A stretch of DNA of 64,000 bases from Flavobacterium sandaracinum (GCF_004349135.1 NZ_SMFN01000002.1:1-64000); one strand, 5' to 3'; counted from the stretch's first letter, positions 36,479 to 45,395 are shown. Notes: generated from the sequence alone by a model not told the origin. Numbers and translations are program-made.

Positions 36479-37297
36479 TTAAAATGTATTAATTGTTTTT
36501 CTGATGGCAACTAGTTTAGTCATTAAGGATTCAAAATAATCTAAATGCAACATATTAGCACCATCGCTTTTTGCATTCGCAGGATCAAAATGAGTTTCAA
36601 TAAAAATTCCGTCCACGCCTACAGCGATACCAGCTTTGGCGATAGTTTCAATCATATCAGGTCTTCCGCCAGTTACTCCAGCTGTTTGGTTGGGTTGTTG
36701 CAGCGAATGGGTAACGTCAAGAACGGTAGTAGCATATTGTTGCATCGTAGGAATTCCTCTGAAATCAACAATCATGTCTTGGTAGCCAAACATGGTTCCT
36801 CTGTCCGTAACCATGACGTTTTCATTGTGACAATCCAATACTTTTTGAACGGCATGTTTCATGCTTTCTGGACTCATGAATTGTCCTTTTTTCAAGTTGA
36901 CTACTTTTCCCGTATTGGCAGCAGCCACGACCAAATCAGTTTGGCGCACTAAAAAAGCGGGAATTTGCAGCACATCAACATATTGAGCCGCCATATCAGC
37001 ATCTTCATTGGTATGAATATCCGTAACAGTTGGAACGTGAAAAGTCTCTGAAACTTTTCTAAGGATTTTCAATGCTTTCTCATCTCCAATACCTGAAAAA
37101 CTGTCAATTCTAGAGCGATTTGCTTTCTTGAAAGAACCCTTAAAAACGAAAGGAATTTGTAATGTATCAGTAATTCCAACTAATTTTTCGGCAATTCGCA
37201 TCGCCATTTCTTCCCCTTCAATAGCACAAGGGCCCGCTAGAAGAAAGAAATTGCCACTCTCAGTATATTTGATTTGTGGAATATGTTGTAGGTTCAT
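36479..37297 (-). CDS. kdsA: 3-deoxy-8-phosphooctulonate synthase
   Basis: Cytoplasmic enzyme of 272 residues that condenses phosphoenolpyruvate and arabinose 5-phosphate to Kdo 8-phosphate, the first committed step to the Kdo of lipopolysaccharide. Family motifs are visible: FFLLAGPCAIEG, VFKGSFKKANRSRIDSFSG, TDIHTNEDAD, LQIPAFLVRQTDL, NLKKGQFMSPESM, VTDRGTMFGYQDMIVDFRG and IETHFDPANAKSDGAN. Length is normal. The gene lies after an R2 element and before the outer membrane protein gene. Confidence 0.98.
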   Translation of the reverse strand: MNLQHIPQIKYTESGNFFLLAGPCAIEGEEMAMRIAEKLVGITDTLQIPFVFKGSFKKANRSRIDSFSGIGDEKALKILRKVSETFHVPTVTDIHTNEDADMAAQYVDVLQIPAFLVRQTDLVVAAANTGKVVNLKKGQFMSPESMKHAVQKVLDCHNENVMVTDRGTMFGYQDMIVDFRGIPTMQQYATTVLDVTHSLQQPNQTAGVTGGRPDMIETIAKAGIAVGVDGIFIETHFDPANAKSDGANMLHLDYFESLMTKLVAIRKTINTF

Positions 37298-37385
37298 AAT
37301 ATGATTTTTTAAAGGTGCAAAGGTAGTTATGATTTACGATTTACGATTTATGATTTCCAAATAATTTGGGGCATTAACTTTTTTT

Positions 37386-37459
37386 TAGGAGCTGTTTCCT
37401 GCTGTTCGCTTCAATCTCCCTGAAAAACGGGAGGATTTCCACTTCCATCAGGGCTAGGG
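37386..37459 (+). repeat. R2 dispersed element, copy B
   Basis: Left arm TAGGAGCTGTTTCCTGCTG then TTCGCTTCAATCT; right arm GGATTTCCACTTCCATCAG then GGCTAGGG. The centre is the shortest of the four, CTCCC/GGGAG with an A-rich loop. It sits between the lipoprotein gene at 37497 and kdsA. Confidence 0.85.
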
Positions 37460-37496
37460 AATTGGTAAACATGGATGTTGTGGGATTTTAAAGCGA

Positions 37497-37946
37497 TTAT
37501 TTTTTTAACGAAAGTCCCACTGGAACCATCAAAATTCCTTTTTCATAGATGTTTAAATACAGTAGAACTGGTTTCTTTTGACCTTCCCATATTAATTCGT
37601 AAACATCAAGAAATCCCGCACCCATTTCACTTCTTTTTGTTGGAAAAGGACAGCAGCTTTCTAATTTAGTAAACGTAATTTTTTCATCTTTTGGTCCCAC
37701 TAAAGCATTCAAAAACCGACCTTGATTTATCGTTTCATTTCTAGTGTTGTTAAAGAAAATATTGATGGGATAATCTTTATCATAACCATATTTTTTGTCT
37801 TTACTGTATTCCGTAATTACAAAAGTGTTGTCTTTAGAAAGAGTCAGGTTTGGGGCATTATCATCCGTATTTTTTAAAGTAGATTGTGTACTGGAGCAAG
37901 AAGCCAAACTAATTAGTAAAGCAATAAGAAGGATTGATTTGTTCAT
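37497..37946 (-). CDS. Small conserved lipoprotein, unknown function
   Basis: Lipoprotein of 149 residues with signal MNKSILLIALLISLASC and lipobox ASC. The ATG at 37946 is chosen because it starts the signal peptide; an in-frame upstream start would add 21 unlikely residues. The mature part has a Cys pair (ESCCPFPTKRSEMG) and a conserved-looking end (GILMVPVGLSLKK). Similar Flavobacterium proteins are sometimes labelled as Kdo aldolase/synthase, probably because they neighbour kdsA, but nothing in this sequence supports an enzyme of that kind. Function not known. Confidence 0.75.
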   Translation of the reverse strand: MNKSILLIALLISLASCSSTQSTLKNTDDNAPNLTLSKDNTFVITEYSKDKKYGYDKDYPINIFFNNTRNETINQGRFLNALVGPKDEKITFTKLESCCPFPTKRSEMGAGFLDVYELIWEGQKKPVLLYLNIYEKGILMVPVGLSLKK

Positions 37947-38020
37947 GTTTAAAAATAAATTTATTAGGTAAATTCGCTTAAGTCCTAAAATAACAGCATT
38001 GTGTTGCATGCATATTTTTA

Positions 38021-38176
38021 AACATATAAGACAAATAAGTTTTTTAATTTGAATAAAATTAAGTCAGTAGTTCATTTAAGCAAAGTCATCCAATATGATA
38101 AAGAATATTTTTAACTTATATTACTTTTAACTCTAATTTGACAAACAAACTTTTTAGCATACATGACTTATAGGTT
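38021..38176. repeat. R1 dispersed element, single copy (long)
   Basis: Starts AACATATAAGACAAATAAG and ends CATACATGACTTATAGGTT, diverged inverted ends of R1. The centre is longer than in other copies and contains partial internal repeats. It fills most of the intergenic space before the YeeE/YedE genes. Confidence 0.65.
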
Positions 38177-38362
38177 TACAATTAAATACTTTTCATTTTA
38201 GTACATCATAGTAAAATTTAAATAGCAATTACAATACCATGGAATTTAAATAATACAAATATAAACAGAACTTTAGACCTTACTGCTTGTTACTGCAATA
38301 ATTTGGATATACACTTTTTTACCGAATGTAGTATTTCTGGCAAAATCTCGTAAAATGCTTCT

Positions 38363-38370
38363 TATCTTTG
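38363..38370 (+). promoter_or_regulatory. -7 box upstream of the YeeE/YedE pair
   Basis: TATCTTTG matches TAnnTTTG and lies 13 bp before the ATG at 38384; a weak -33-like TTCTGG is about 21 bp upstream. The leader would be very short. Confidence 0.5.
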
Positions 38371-38383
38371 CAAAAAAAACAAT

Positions 38384-38944
38384 ATGGATATTATTTTTCA
38401 AACATGGTCTTGGTATGTTTCCGGTTTTATAATCGGCTTGATTATGTTAGCACTTATTTATTTTGGGAAGTCTTTCGGGATGTCTTCTAATTTGCGCTCG
38501 CTTTGTTCTATGGCTGGTTTAGGAAAACGTGTCGCTTTTTTTGATTTTGATTGGAAAGCACAGCGCTGGAATTTAGTAGTCGTTGTTGGAGCGATGTTAG
38601 GCGGTTTTGTTGCCGTTCATTTTATGAGTGATGCTTCAAATGTGGACATTAATCCTAAAACAATTGCGCAATTAGCACAACTTGGTATTGAAGCTCCAAA
38701 CGGAAAATTAGTGCCGGATGCGCTTTTTGGAATCTCGATTTTAGAATCTCCTAAAAGTATATTTATACTGCTTATTGGGGGTCTTTTGATAGGTTTTGGC
38801 TCTCGTTATGCCGGAGGTTGTACTTCAGGACATGCCATTTCTGGCTTGAGTAATTTACAAATCCCTTCTTTGAAAGCCGTTATTGGATTTTTTATCGGTG
38901 GTTTGATTATGGCTCATTTTTTATTGCCTTTAATTCTAAACTAG
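38384..38944 (+). CDS. YeeE/YedE-family membrane protein (sulfur compound transport)
   Basis: Inner membrane protein of 186 residues with about four to five hydrophobic segments. It carries the family signature GSRYAGGCTSGHAISG near residue 140, with the conserved Cys. YeeE-type proteins are thought to carry thiosulfate or related sulfur compounds across the membrane. The next gene, 36 bp downstream, is the second half-protein of the same kind, so the two probably form one transporter, as in other bacteria with paired short YeeE/YedE genes. Confidence 0.9.
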   Translation: MDIIFQTWSWYVSGFIIGLIMLALIYFGKSFGMSSNLRSLCSMAGLGKRVAFFDFDWKAQRWNLVVVVGAMLGGFVAVHFMSDASNVDINPKTIAQLAQLGIEAPNGKLVPDALFGISILESPKSIFILLIGGLLIGFGSRYAGGCTSGHAISGLSNLQIPSLKAVIGFFIGGLIMAHFLLPLILN

Positions 38945-38980
38945 CTAAACAATCGTCATTTAAAATTTTAAATAAAAAGT

Positions 38981-39397
38981 ATGAAAAATATACTAAAATA
39001 TCTTTTGGTTGGATTTGTTTTCGGAATTGTACTGACTAAATCAGAAGCAGTTTCTTGGTATCGTATTTATGAAATGTTTCAATTTCAGTCTTTTCACATG
39101 TACGGAATTATTGGTGTGGCCATTTTTACAGGAGTTATTGGAATCCAAATCATTAAGAGGAACAATATTAAAGACATCAAAGGAGAATCTATTGAAATTC
39201 CAGATAAAGAAAAAGGTTCTGCTCGCTACTGGATTGGTGGATTGTTCTTTGGATTGGGTTGGGCTTTAGTAGGTTCTTGTCCAGGTCCGATATTCATCTT
39301 GCTTGGGGCTGGTTTTTGGACTATTCTGATAGTGCTTTTTGGAGCTCTTTTGGGAACTTATTTATATGGATTATTGAAAAGTAAATTGCCTCATTAA
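38981..39397 (+). CDS. YeeE/YedE-family membrane protein, second subunit (DUF6691 type)
   Basis: Inner membrane protein of 138 residues with about four hydrophobic segments. The key motif is GLGWALVGSCPGPIFILLGAG, here read as the Cys-containing re-entrant loop of the family. It is shorter than the upstream partner and matches the DUF6691 type that always follows it. A terminator lies after it. A role in thiosulfate or sulfide-related uptake is inferred from the family; no sulfur-oxidation gene is nearby. Confidence 0.88.
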   Translation: MKNILKYLLVGFVFGIVLTKSEAVSWYRIYEMFQFQSFHMYGIIGVAIFTGVIGIQIIKRNNIKDIKGESIEIPDKEKGSARYWIGGLFFGLGWALVGSCPGPIFILLGAGFWTILIVLFGALLGTYLYGLLKSKLPH

Positions 39398-39418
39398 GCG
39401 AAAAATAGCTTGCATTAA

Positions 39419-39453
39419 AGTAGCATTCTCGAATGAAAATGCTACTTTTTTTG
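39419..39453 (+). terminator. Terminator of the YeeE/YedE operon
   Basis: AGTAGCATT and AATGCTACT form a perfect stem followed by seven T. It overlaps the stop codon of the convergent lysoplasmalogenase gene. Confidence 0.88.
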
Positions 39454-40113
39454 GTTTAATTTTAAAATGCCAATAACAATCAAATATTGTGCAATTAGAT
39501 ACGTTGCCATAATCAAGAAGGAACTGTATTGTAGTGGTGCATAAAATTTATCAAAGGCTAAAATACTATCTGAAGCTACAAAAACGATAGCGCCAATTAA
39601 AATGTATGTGCTGGCAGGTTTATGCCAATTCATAAAGCCTTTCAAGGCAAATAATAACATAATTGAAATGGTCAGCGCGTAAACAAAAACCGGAATTTTT
39701 AAATCACCCAAACTTGGCATTAAAATAAGCATCATAACAATTAAATATAGCGTAATTGCAGTAACTCCTACCCAGAAAATGGTTTTGCTTTTCTTTAAAT
39801 ATATCTTTAATTGCTTGCTGAACAGTATGATATAAGAAATATGCGAAAGTAAAAAAGCAATCAATCCTGCAATAAAATATAATTCTCCTTTGTCAGCAAA
39901 CAGCAAAATAATATCACCAATCCATGACAAAGTCAATGCGGTTAAAAGGACTTTTTTGGTAATGAACCTGTCGTGCACATAAACTGCTAGAATTAAAAAC
40001 GGCAATAAAAAAGGTTTCAAAAACCAGGCGATTTCTTCTTTTCCAAAAAGAAGTATCAAAAGATAAATAAGACTAAACCCGATGAAACTTTTTAATATTA
40101 TGTTGCTTTTCAT
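39442..40113 (-). CDS. YhhN/TMEM86-type lysoplasmalogenase
   Basis: Membrane protein of 223 residues with about eight hydrophobic segments, matching the YhhN family. Typical stretches include LSWIGDIILLFADKGELYFI and IGAIVFVASDSILAFDKFY, each with the conserved Asp. Animal and some bacterial members hydrolyse the vinyl-ether bond of lysoplasmalogens. The next gene upstream, 9 bp away, is an alkylglycerol-monooxygenase-like enzyme that would attack ether lipids as well, which supports a joint role. Confidence 0.88.
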   Translation of the reverse strand: MKSNIILKSFIGFSLIYLLILLFGKEEIAWFLKPFLLPFLILAVYVHDRFITKKVLLTALTLSWIGDIILLFADKGELYFIAGLIAFLLSHISYIILFSKQLKIYLKKSKTIFWVGVTAITLYLIVMMLILMPSLGDLKIPVFVYALTISIMLLFALKGFMNWHKPASTYILIGAIVFVASDSILAFDKFYAPLQYSSFLIMATYLIAQYLIVIGILKLNQKK

Positions 40114-40122
40114 TGTTTTTTT

Positions 40123-41394
40123 TTAAGATTGAGCTACAATCATTGTTTCTTTTTCAAAATTACTGCTGACAAAATAAATGGTTACTAGCAATGACAAAAC
40201 AAGATAGCTAGCAATTACATAACTGGCAAAAGGAAAGAGTTGATTCATTCCAAACCAATCACCAAAATATAAAATCAGTCCAATTCCGAATGCAAAACGA
40301 ATACTTTCCCAAAATATAGAAATTTTGCGAGTATCCATTAATTCGGTGTAACTGTAAACCGTCAGGAAGATGAATGCTCCATAGATAAATACTTTTGGCA
40401 AACCTATTAAAGCGATTGAATTGTAAAGGTAACTAATAAACAACAATGTAATTATTGCTTGAAATAGAGACCAATACATCAGTTTTTTAGAATTTTGGAC
40501 GCCATATTTTTCAAAATTATAGACATTGGTGATTTTAGTTACAGGATATTTTTCTTCAAAATGTTCTGGACGCCAACCTGTTGGTTTAAACCAAATGGTA
40601 AATTTATCTTTCCAGTTTTCGGCGCGCCAAGCATCGGTAATTAATAACCACAAATGCTGAAAATTAATCCGAATTGGATTCCAAGTTCTAGCCGGTCGTG
40701 TGATTCCAAAAACTGGCGGAATACTTTCTAATTCTGCTTGAAAAGTGCCAAATAACTTATCCCAAATGATAAATATTTGCGAATGGTTTTTGTCCATATA
40801 TTCAGGGTTTATGGCATGATGCACTCTATGATGGGAAGGAGAAACGAGTATGTTTTCCAGAAAACCAATTTTCTTAATGTGCTTAGTGTGGTACCAAAAT
40901 TGAAGAAACAAATGAATCGGTAAGGTTACTGCAATTACTTTGGAGGGAACTCCCAAAAGTGCGGCTGGGATCAATAAAAAGGTAAACAAATTGACAAAAC
41001 TGGAAACGGGCTGGCGTAGGGCACAGGCCAAATTGAATTCTTCACTACTGTGATGAATAGCATGTTTGTTCCATAAAAAATTAATTTGATGTGACAAGCG
41101 ATGACTCCAATAGCCATAAAAATCGATAGCGATGAATCCAATAAAATAGGTAAAAAAGGTAGCTTGAAGATCGAACAAAGCTATTTTAGAGACAATCCAA
41201 TCGTAGGAAATCAGCGTAATACTAAGCCCCAAAACATCTTTTAGGGAGTTAACCATTCCTGAACTTACACTAGAAACAGCATCCATATTAGGTGCAGTAT
41301 CTTCCCCTTTATAATGCCCATACACTTTCTCGATGATAATCAATATCAAAAATATGGGCATTGCAAAAACTAAAATTTTACCGTATTCTTCCAT
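40123..41394 (-). CDS. Fatty acid hydroxylase/sterol desaturase family, alkylglycerol-monooxygenase-like
   Basis: Membrane di-iron oxygenase of 423 residues. The eight-His motif is visible: H98xxxH102 (SHRLSHQ), H111xxH114H115 (KHAIHHSSEEF), a single His in WYHTKH and H188H189xxH192H193 (SHHRVHH). Its length, with additional C-terminal membrane segments, is nearer to alkylglycerol monooxygenase (TMEM195) than to short sterol desaturases. It would cleave or hydroxylate ether or fatty-acyl lipids. It is followed after 9 bp by the lysoplasmalogenase gene and likely co-transcribed. Substrate is inferred. Confidence 0.88.
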   Translation of the reverse strand: MEEYGKILVFAMPIFLILIIIEKVYGHYKGEDTAPNMDAVSSVSSGMVNSLKDVLGLSITLISYDWIVSKIALFDLQATFFTYFIGFIAIDFYGYWSHRLSHQINFLWNKHAIHHSSEEFNLACALRQPVSSFVNLFTFLLIPAALLGVPSKVIAVTLPIHLFLQFWYHTKHIKKIGFLENILVSPSHHRVHHAINPEYMDKNHSQIFIIWDKLFGTFQAELESIPPVFGITRPARTWNPIRINFQHLWLLITDAWRAENWKDKFTIWFKPTGWRPEHFEEKYPVTKITNVYNFEKYGVQNSKKLMYWSLFQAIITLLFISYLYNSIALIGLPKVFIYGAFIFLTVYSYTELMDTRKISIFWESIRFAFGIGLILYFGDWFGMNQLFPFASYVIASYLVLSLLVTIYFVSSNFEKETMIVAQS

Positions 41395-41487
41395 AAAAAC
41401 ACTTTTTATTATTCAAATATAGAATAAAAGAGCATGTTTCTGAATTATTCACAGTAATTTATTTCTTGAAGGAAGTATTTACATTAC

Positions 41488-41763
41488 TTAAATTATCTCC
41501 GCATTTAATCCTGCTTGTAATAATTGAGTGCATTGTGGTTTTAATTTATCATAAGGACCGGTTTTTACGGTACACTTTCCGTTATAATGTACAATTAACG
41601 AACATTGTTCTGCTTGTTCAGGAGTGTGGTCGCACACACGAATCAAAGTTTCTATAACATGGTCAAAAGTATTTACATCGTCATTATAAACTACAATTTC
41701 ATTGTCTAAACGAACTGATTCTTTGATGCTTACTCTTTCTCTTACTTTTTCTTTAGTACTCAT
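41488..41763 (-). CDS. clpS: ATP-dependent Clp protease adaptor ClpS
   Basis: Cytoplasmic adaptor of 91 residues that hands N-end-rule substrates to ClpA/ClpC-ClpP. After a short charged N-terminus comes the ClpS core, VVYNDDVNTFDHVIETLIRV, with the NDD loop that binds the substrate N-terminus, then QAEQCSLIVHYNGKCTVKTG. The gene lies 45 bp downstream of prmA on the same strand, an association common in Flavobacteriia. Confidence 0.96.
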   Translation of the reverse strand: MSTKEKVRERVSIKESVRLDNEIVVYNDDVNTFDHVIETLIRVCDHTPEQAEQCSLIVHYNGKCTVKTGPYDKLKPQCTQLLQAGLNAEII

Positions 41764-41808
41764 TTTGTAGGTTTTTGTACTTTCGTAATTAATAAAAAAA
41801 TAATACTA

Positions 41809-42642
41809 CTAATTTACATATTTTAAAGACACCCAATTGTTTCTTTCTAGTTTTTTAACATATGTTAACCCTTTTTCCGTACAAGAAGCGTCTATAAATG
41901 GAATATCCTCGGAATAAAAACCACTTAGTAGCAATGTTCCATTAGGATTCAAACTGTCTACATAACTTTGCATGTCGTTCAACAAAATATTCCTGTTGAT
42001 ATTGGCAATAATCAAATCGTATTTTTTACCTGCTAATAATGCTGCTTCACCTTCATAAACTGTGATGTGCTTGCAATTATTGCGTTGCGCATTTTCTATA
42101 GAATTCAAATAACACCAGTTATCAATATCAATAGCGTCAATAGGTTGCGCACCTTTCATCTCGGCAAGTATTGCTAAAATGGCAGTTCCGCATCCCATAT
42201 CCAGCGTTTTCATTCCAGTAACATCGATTTCCAGTAAATGCTGAATCATCATGTGTGTTGTTTCATGATGTCCTGTTCCAAAACTCATTTTTGGTTCAAT
42301 TACGATATCAAATTCGGCATTCGTTTTTGGGTGAAAAGGGGCGCGGACATGACAATTTCCATCAACATCGATCGCTTCAAAATTCTTTTCCCATTCTTCA
42401 TTCCAGTTGACTTGTTCGATTTCTTCAAAAGTATAAGCGATTTTAAACTCTTCCGATTGTAAAATGTGAATGTCTTCTAAGATAGTTTCATCCCACAAAT
42501 CCTTTTGTACAAAAGCTGAAATGCCAGTTTCGGTTTCTGTAAAGCTTTCAAAGGCTTTTTCTCCTAATTCAGCAATTAGTATTTCTGACCCTAGTTCTTT
42601 AGGCTCAATAGTAAAGTGATACCCAATATAAATGTTTGACAT
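41809..42642 (-). CDS. prmA: Ribosomal protein L11 methyltransferase
   Basis: Cytoplasmic methyltransferase of 277 residues that adds methyl groups from S-adenosylmethionine to ribosomal protein L11. The N-terminal L11-binding part is followed by the Rossmann domain: MSFGTGHHETTHMMIQHL, the SAM motif TLDMGCGTAILAILA and DLIIANINRNILL. ATG at 42642 (MSNIYIGYHF) is chosen; the frame is open for 18 codons upstream, but those contain a Cys-rich stretch unlike the family. clpS follows. Confidence 0.95.
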   Translation of the reverse strand: MSNIYIGYHFTIEPKELGSEILIAELGEKAFESFTETETGISAFVQKDLWDETILEDIHILQSEEFKIAYTFEEIEQVNWNEEWEKNFEAIDVDGNCHVRAPFHPKTNAEFDIVIEPKMSFGTGHHETTHMMIQHLLEIDVTGMKTLDMGCGTAILAILAEMKGAQPIDAIDIDNWCYLNSIENAQRNNCKHITVYEGEAALLAGKKYDLIIANINRNILLNDMQSYVDSLNPNGTLLLSGFYSEDIPFIDASCTEKGLTYVKKLERNNWVSLKYVN

Positions 42643-42684
42643 GTTTGTTTTTTTGCAAAGGTAACAATCACTATTTAAATCGCA

Positions 42685-42713
42685 TTTGTAAATCAAATTT
42701 TATTTTACATTTG
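42685..42713 (+). promoter_or_regulatory. Promoter of the porin gene
   Basis: TTTG (42685-42688), 17 bp spacer, then TACATTTG (42706-42713), a good match to the Bacteroidota -33/-7 promoter; the start codon follows 24 bp later. Confidence 0.6.
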
Positions 42714-42736
42714 CAGCACTATCACACAACCACACA

Positions 42737-43960
42737 ATGAAAAAAATCATCTTATTTTTTCTTTTTCTGCTGAGTATTGCTAGTAATGCTCAAGTTACTA
42801 TAAAGCAAAACAAACAAGATAATGACTTGAAATTATCTGCACTTCCTTATTATAGTTTTGGTAAAGGAATCGGAATTACTTCTCCAGACAGTTTATACCA
42901 GTTGAACATTCGGTTCCGAATGCAAAACAGAGTTACTTATACGGAGAATGAAAACGAAGATGGCGTTTATGATGGACAAATCAGACGTTTGCGCTTGCGA
43001 TTAGATGGATATGTGGGAACTCCAAAGTTTTTGTACGCTATCCAATTGTCATTTGCCCCGGGCGATGTTGGCGAAATTAGAGAAGGTGAAAACATCAATA
43101 TTATTCGGGATGCGGTAGTTTTTTATAGACCAAATAAACATTGGAATATCAGTTTTGGTCAAACAAAATTACCCGGAAACCGTCAGCGTGTGAATTCTTC
43201 CGGTGGTCTTCAATTAACGGATCGATCCATCAATAATGCCCGATTTACTATCGATAGGGATTTTGGTTTTCAAATTCATAATATGAATGAATTTAATGAT
43301 CAATTTTCATATAATTTTAAAACAGCTATTTCTACTGGTGAAGGACGTAATATAACTGGTAATGCCGATGCAGGAGTTGCATTAACAGGTAAAGTGGAGC
43401 TATTGCCTTTTGGTGCTTTTGCTAAAGATGGTACCTATTTTGAAGGAGATATTGTAAGAGAAAAAAAGCCTAAATTGATGCTTTCCGGAGCTTTTCAGCA
43501 AAACAATCATGCCAAAAGAACACAAGGACAATTAGGGAATGATTTATTTGAAGCCCGCACCATGAAATCAGTAATGCTGGATGCGATGTTAAAATACAAT
43601 GGCTGGGCCGCTATGTCAAGTTACATGTCCAGAACGACTTCCAGGAATGCTGTTACCATCAATCCGGACGATAGTTCACAATCTAATTTTGCTTATGTTG
43701 GAAATGGATTTGATCATCAATTAAGTTATAATTTCCCTTCAAACTATGAAATCATTGGAAGGTATTCCACTCAAAAAGTGGGGGAAGATATTAGGACTTT
43801 GGCTCCAAATTCTAAACAGTATACTATTGGTTTGACCAAATATATTTGGGAACACACTTTTAAAATACAAAGCGAATTGACATTTGATACGTTAAATTAT
43901 TTCGATGGAAGTACAAAGAACAATTGGTATTTGCGTTTTCAGATAGAAATAGGGATTTAA
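42737..43960 (+). CDS. Phosphate-selective porin O/P-family outer membrane protein
   Basis: Outer membrane barrel of 407 residues. A signal peptide (MKKIILFFLFLLSIASNAQ) is followed by strand-like repeats typical of OprO/OprP: LNIRFRMQNRVTYTE, IRRLRLRLDGYVGTPKFLYA, WNISFGQTKLPGNRQRVN, and it ends FDGSTKNNWYLRFQIEIGI. Family members form anion, often phosphate or polyphosphate, channels; selectivity here is not shown. It is a single-gene unit with a promoter just upstream and a hairpin after the stop. Confidence 0.88.
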   Translation: MKKIILFFLFLLSIASNAQVTIKQNKQDNDLKLSALPYYSFGKGIGITSPDSLYQLNIRFRMQNRVTYTENENEDGVYDGQIRRLRLRLDGYVGTPKFLYAIQLSFAPGDVGEIREGENINIIRDAVVFYRPNKHWNISFGQTKLPGNRQRVNSSGGLQLTDRSINNARFTIDRDFGFQIHNMNEFNDQFSYNFKTAISTGEGRNITGNADAGVALTGKVELLPFGAFAKDGTYFEGDIVREKKPKLMLSGAFQQNNHAKRTQGQLGNDLFEARTMKSVMLDAMLKYNGWAAMSSYMSRTTSRNAVTINPDDSSQSNFAYVGNGFDHQLSYNFPSNYEIIGRYSTQKVGEDIRTLAPNSKQYTIGLTKYIWEHTFKIQSELTFDTLNYFDGSTKNNWYLRFQIEIGI

Positions 43961-43966
43961 ACAAAA

Positions 43967-43994
43967 TGAGCCCGATACGTTATCGAGCTCATTA
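43967..43994 (+). terminator. Hairpin after the porin gene
   Basis: ATGAGCCCGATA pairs with TATCGAGCTCAT with one mismatch around a CGT loop; the T-tract is weak (TATTATC), so terminator strength is uncertain. Confidence 0.6.
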
Positions 43995-44075
43995 TTATCA
44001 AAATTAATTATAGATTTATCCAAACTTTGGAGTATCTAATAATTTCATGTTTTTTTTATAGCTTTCAAATGAAAA

Positions 44076-44828
44076 TTATATTGCATTTATAATTGCTACA
44101 AAATCATCAGCTTTTAGTGCAGCACCTCCAATAAGTCCACCGTCTACATCAGGTTTTGAGAATATTTCTTTTGCATTATCAGGTTTCACACTTCCTCCAT
44201 AAAGAATAGATACGTTTTCAGCAGTGTCACTTCCAAAAGCTTTACGTACTGTTTCTCTAATAAATTCATGCATTTCTTGTGCTTGTTCTGGAGAAGCAGT
44301 TTCGCCAGTTCCTATTGCCCAAACCGGCTCATAGGCCAAAACAATACTTTCCCAATCCTTAGCTTCAATGTGAAATAATCCATCTCGCAATTGGTTTTCA
44401 ACCACATTAAAATGGTTTTTAGATTGGCGGTCTTTTAGTTCTTCTCCAAAACAAAAAATAACTCTCATATCATGTTCCAAAGCTGTATTTACTTTGCTGG
44501 CAATTAAAGCATCTGTTTCATGGAAAATAGCTCTGCGTTCTGAGTGTCCTAAAATCACGATATCTACCCCAACACTTTTTAACATATCTGCTGATATTTC
44601 ACCTGTAAAAGCGCCACCTTCCGCTTGGTGAACATTTTGTGCAGCAACTTCAATATTAGTAAATTCTAAATGATCTACAGCAGATGCTAAGTTCACAAAT
44701 GTAGGCGCTACAATGACTTGAACAGTAGTGTCTGTTGGTATTTGCGCTATAAGTTCATTTAATAAATCTTCAGTTTGCTCTGCATTTTTATGCATTTTCC
44801 AGTTTCCGGCAACAATCTTCTTTCTCAT
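44076..44828 (-). CDS. tpiA: Triosephosphate isomerase
   Basis: Glycolytic enzyme of 250 residues interconverting dihydroxyacetone phosphate and glyceraldehyde 3-phosphate. The catalytic residues are in place: Lys in GNWKMHK, His in ILGHSERRAIF, Glu in LAYEPVWAIGTGETASPEQA. The phosphate-binding ILYGGSVKPDN and GGLIGGAALKADDF complete the barrel. It lies 69 bp downstream of a TlpA-like thioredoxin gene on the same strand. Confidence 0.98.
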   Translation of the reverse strand: MRKKIVAGNWKMHKNAEQTEDLLNELIAQIPTDTTVQVIVAPTFVNLASAVDHLEFTNIEVAAQNVHQAEGGAFTGEISADMLKSVGVDIVILGHSERRAIFHETDALIASKVNTALEHDMRVIFCFGEELKDRQSKNHFNVVENQLRDGLFHIEAKDWESIVLAYEPVWAIGTGETASPEQAQEMHEFIRETVRKAFGSDTAENVSILYGGSVKPDNAKEIFSKPDVDGGLIGGAALKADDFVAIINAI

Positions 44829-44897
44829 TTTCGTTGTGTTATATTTAGTTTTGGTTTTTTATATTTAAAATGGTTCTTGAAATAATATCTCAAACAA

Positions 44898-45395
44898 TTA
44901 TTTTAAACTTTCTAAGGTCTCGTTGATTTTATCAAAATCTGTTTCAATAGCGCGGTACAGTACTATTTTTCCAGTTTTATCTACGATGATATATCTAGGT
45001 ATCCAATCAACATCCACAGCTTTTGCAAATACACCTTTCATTTGATCGTTTGCCATGAAATGTCCACCATTTAATTGATGTTTTTCAATTCCTGCTTTCC
45101 ATTTATCAGCAGTTTTATCCATTGAAATAAACAAGTAAGCAACGTCAGGATGGTTGGCTTGTAATTCTTTTAGTTTAGGCATTGCTTTTACACAATCGCC
45201 GCACCAGGAAGCCCAAACTTCAATTACTAATGTCTTTCCTTTGTATGTTTCTAGGATATCTTTAAAAGCGACTTGACTTCCATCAGTAGCCAAAAGAGTT
45301 TCAGATAAAGCTTGTGTAGAAAAGTCCGTTTTTTCAGTACTTTGAGTACAAGAGAATGTTGCAAACGCAATTAATACTGCAATTATTTTTTTCAT
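44898..45395 (-). CDS. TlpA-like thioredoxin-fold lipoprotein
   Basis: Lipoprotein of 165 residues with lipobox FSC (Cys16) and a thioredoxin fold. The redox motif is C65-G-D-C68 in VWASWCGDCVKAMP, and the cis-Pro region is DWIPRYIIVDKTGKI. It is expected to reduce or oxidise disulfides or cytochrome c precursors in the periplasm. ATG at 45395 starts the signal; ten further codons upstream are open but unlikely. It precedes tpiA and follows, after a terminator, the DUF1599-MauE pair, which also carries a thioredoxin-like end. Confidence 0.9.
   Translation of the reverse strand: MKKIIAVLIAFATFSCTQSTEKTDFSTQALSETLLATDGSQVAFKDILETYKGKTLVIEVWASWCGDCVKAMPKLKELQANHPDVAYLFISMDKTADKWKAGIEKHQLNGGHFMANDQMKGVFAKAVDVDWIPRYIIVDKTGKIVLYRAIETDFDKINETLESLK

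Noticed and set aside
37497..37946. Kdo-related aldolase
   Set aside because: A 149-residue lipoprotein with no aldolase motif; the label seems to come from the neighbouring kdsA.
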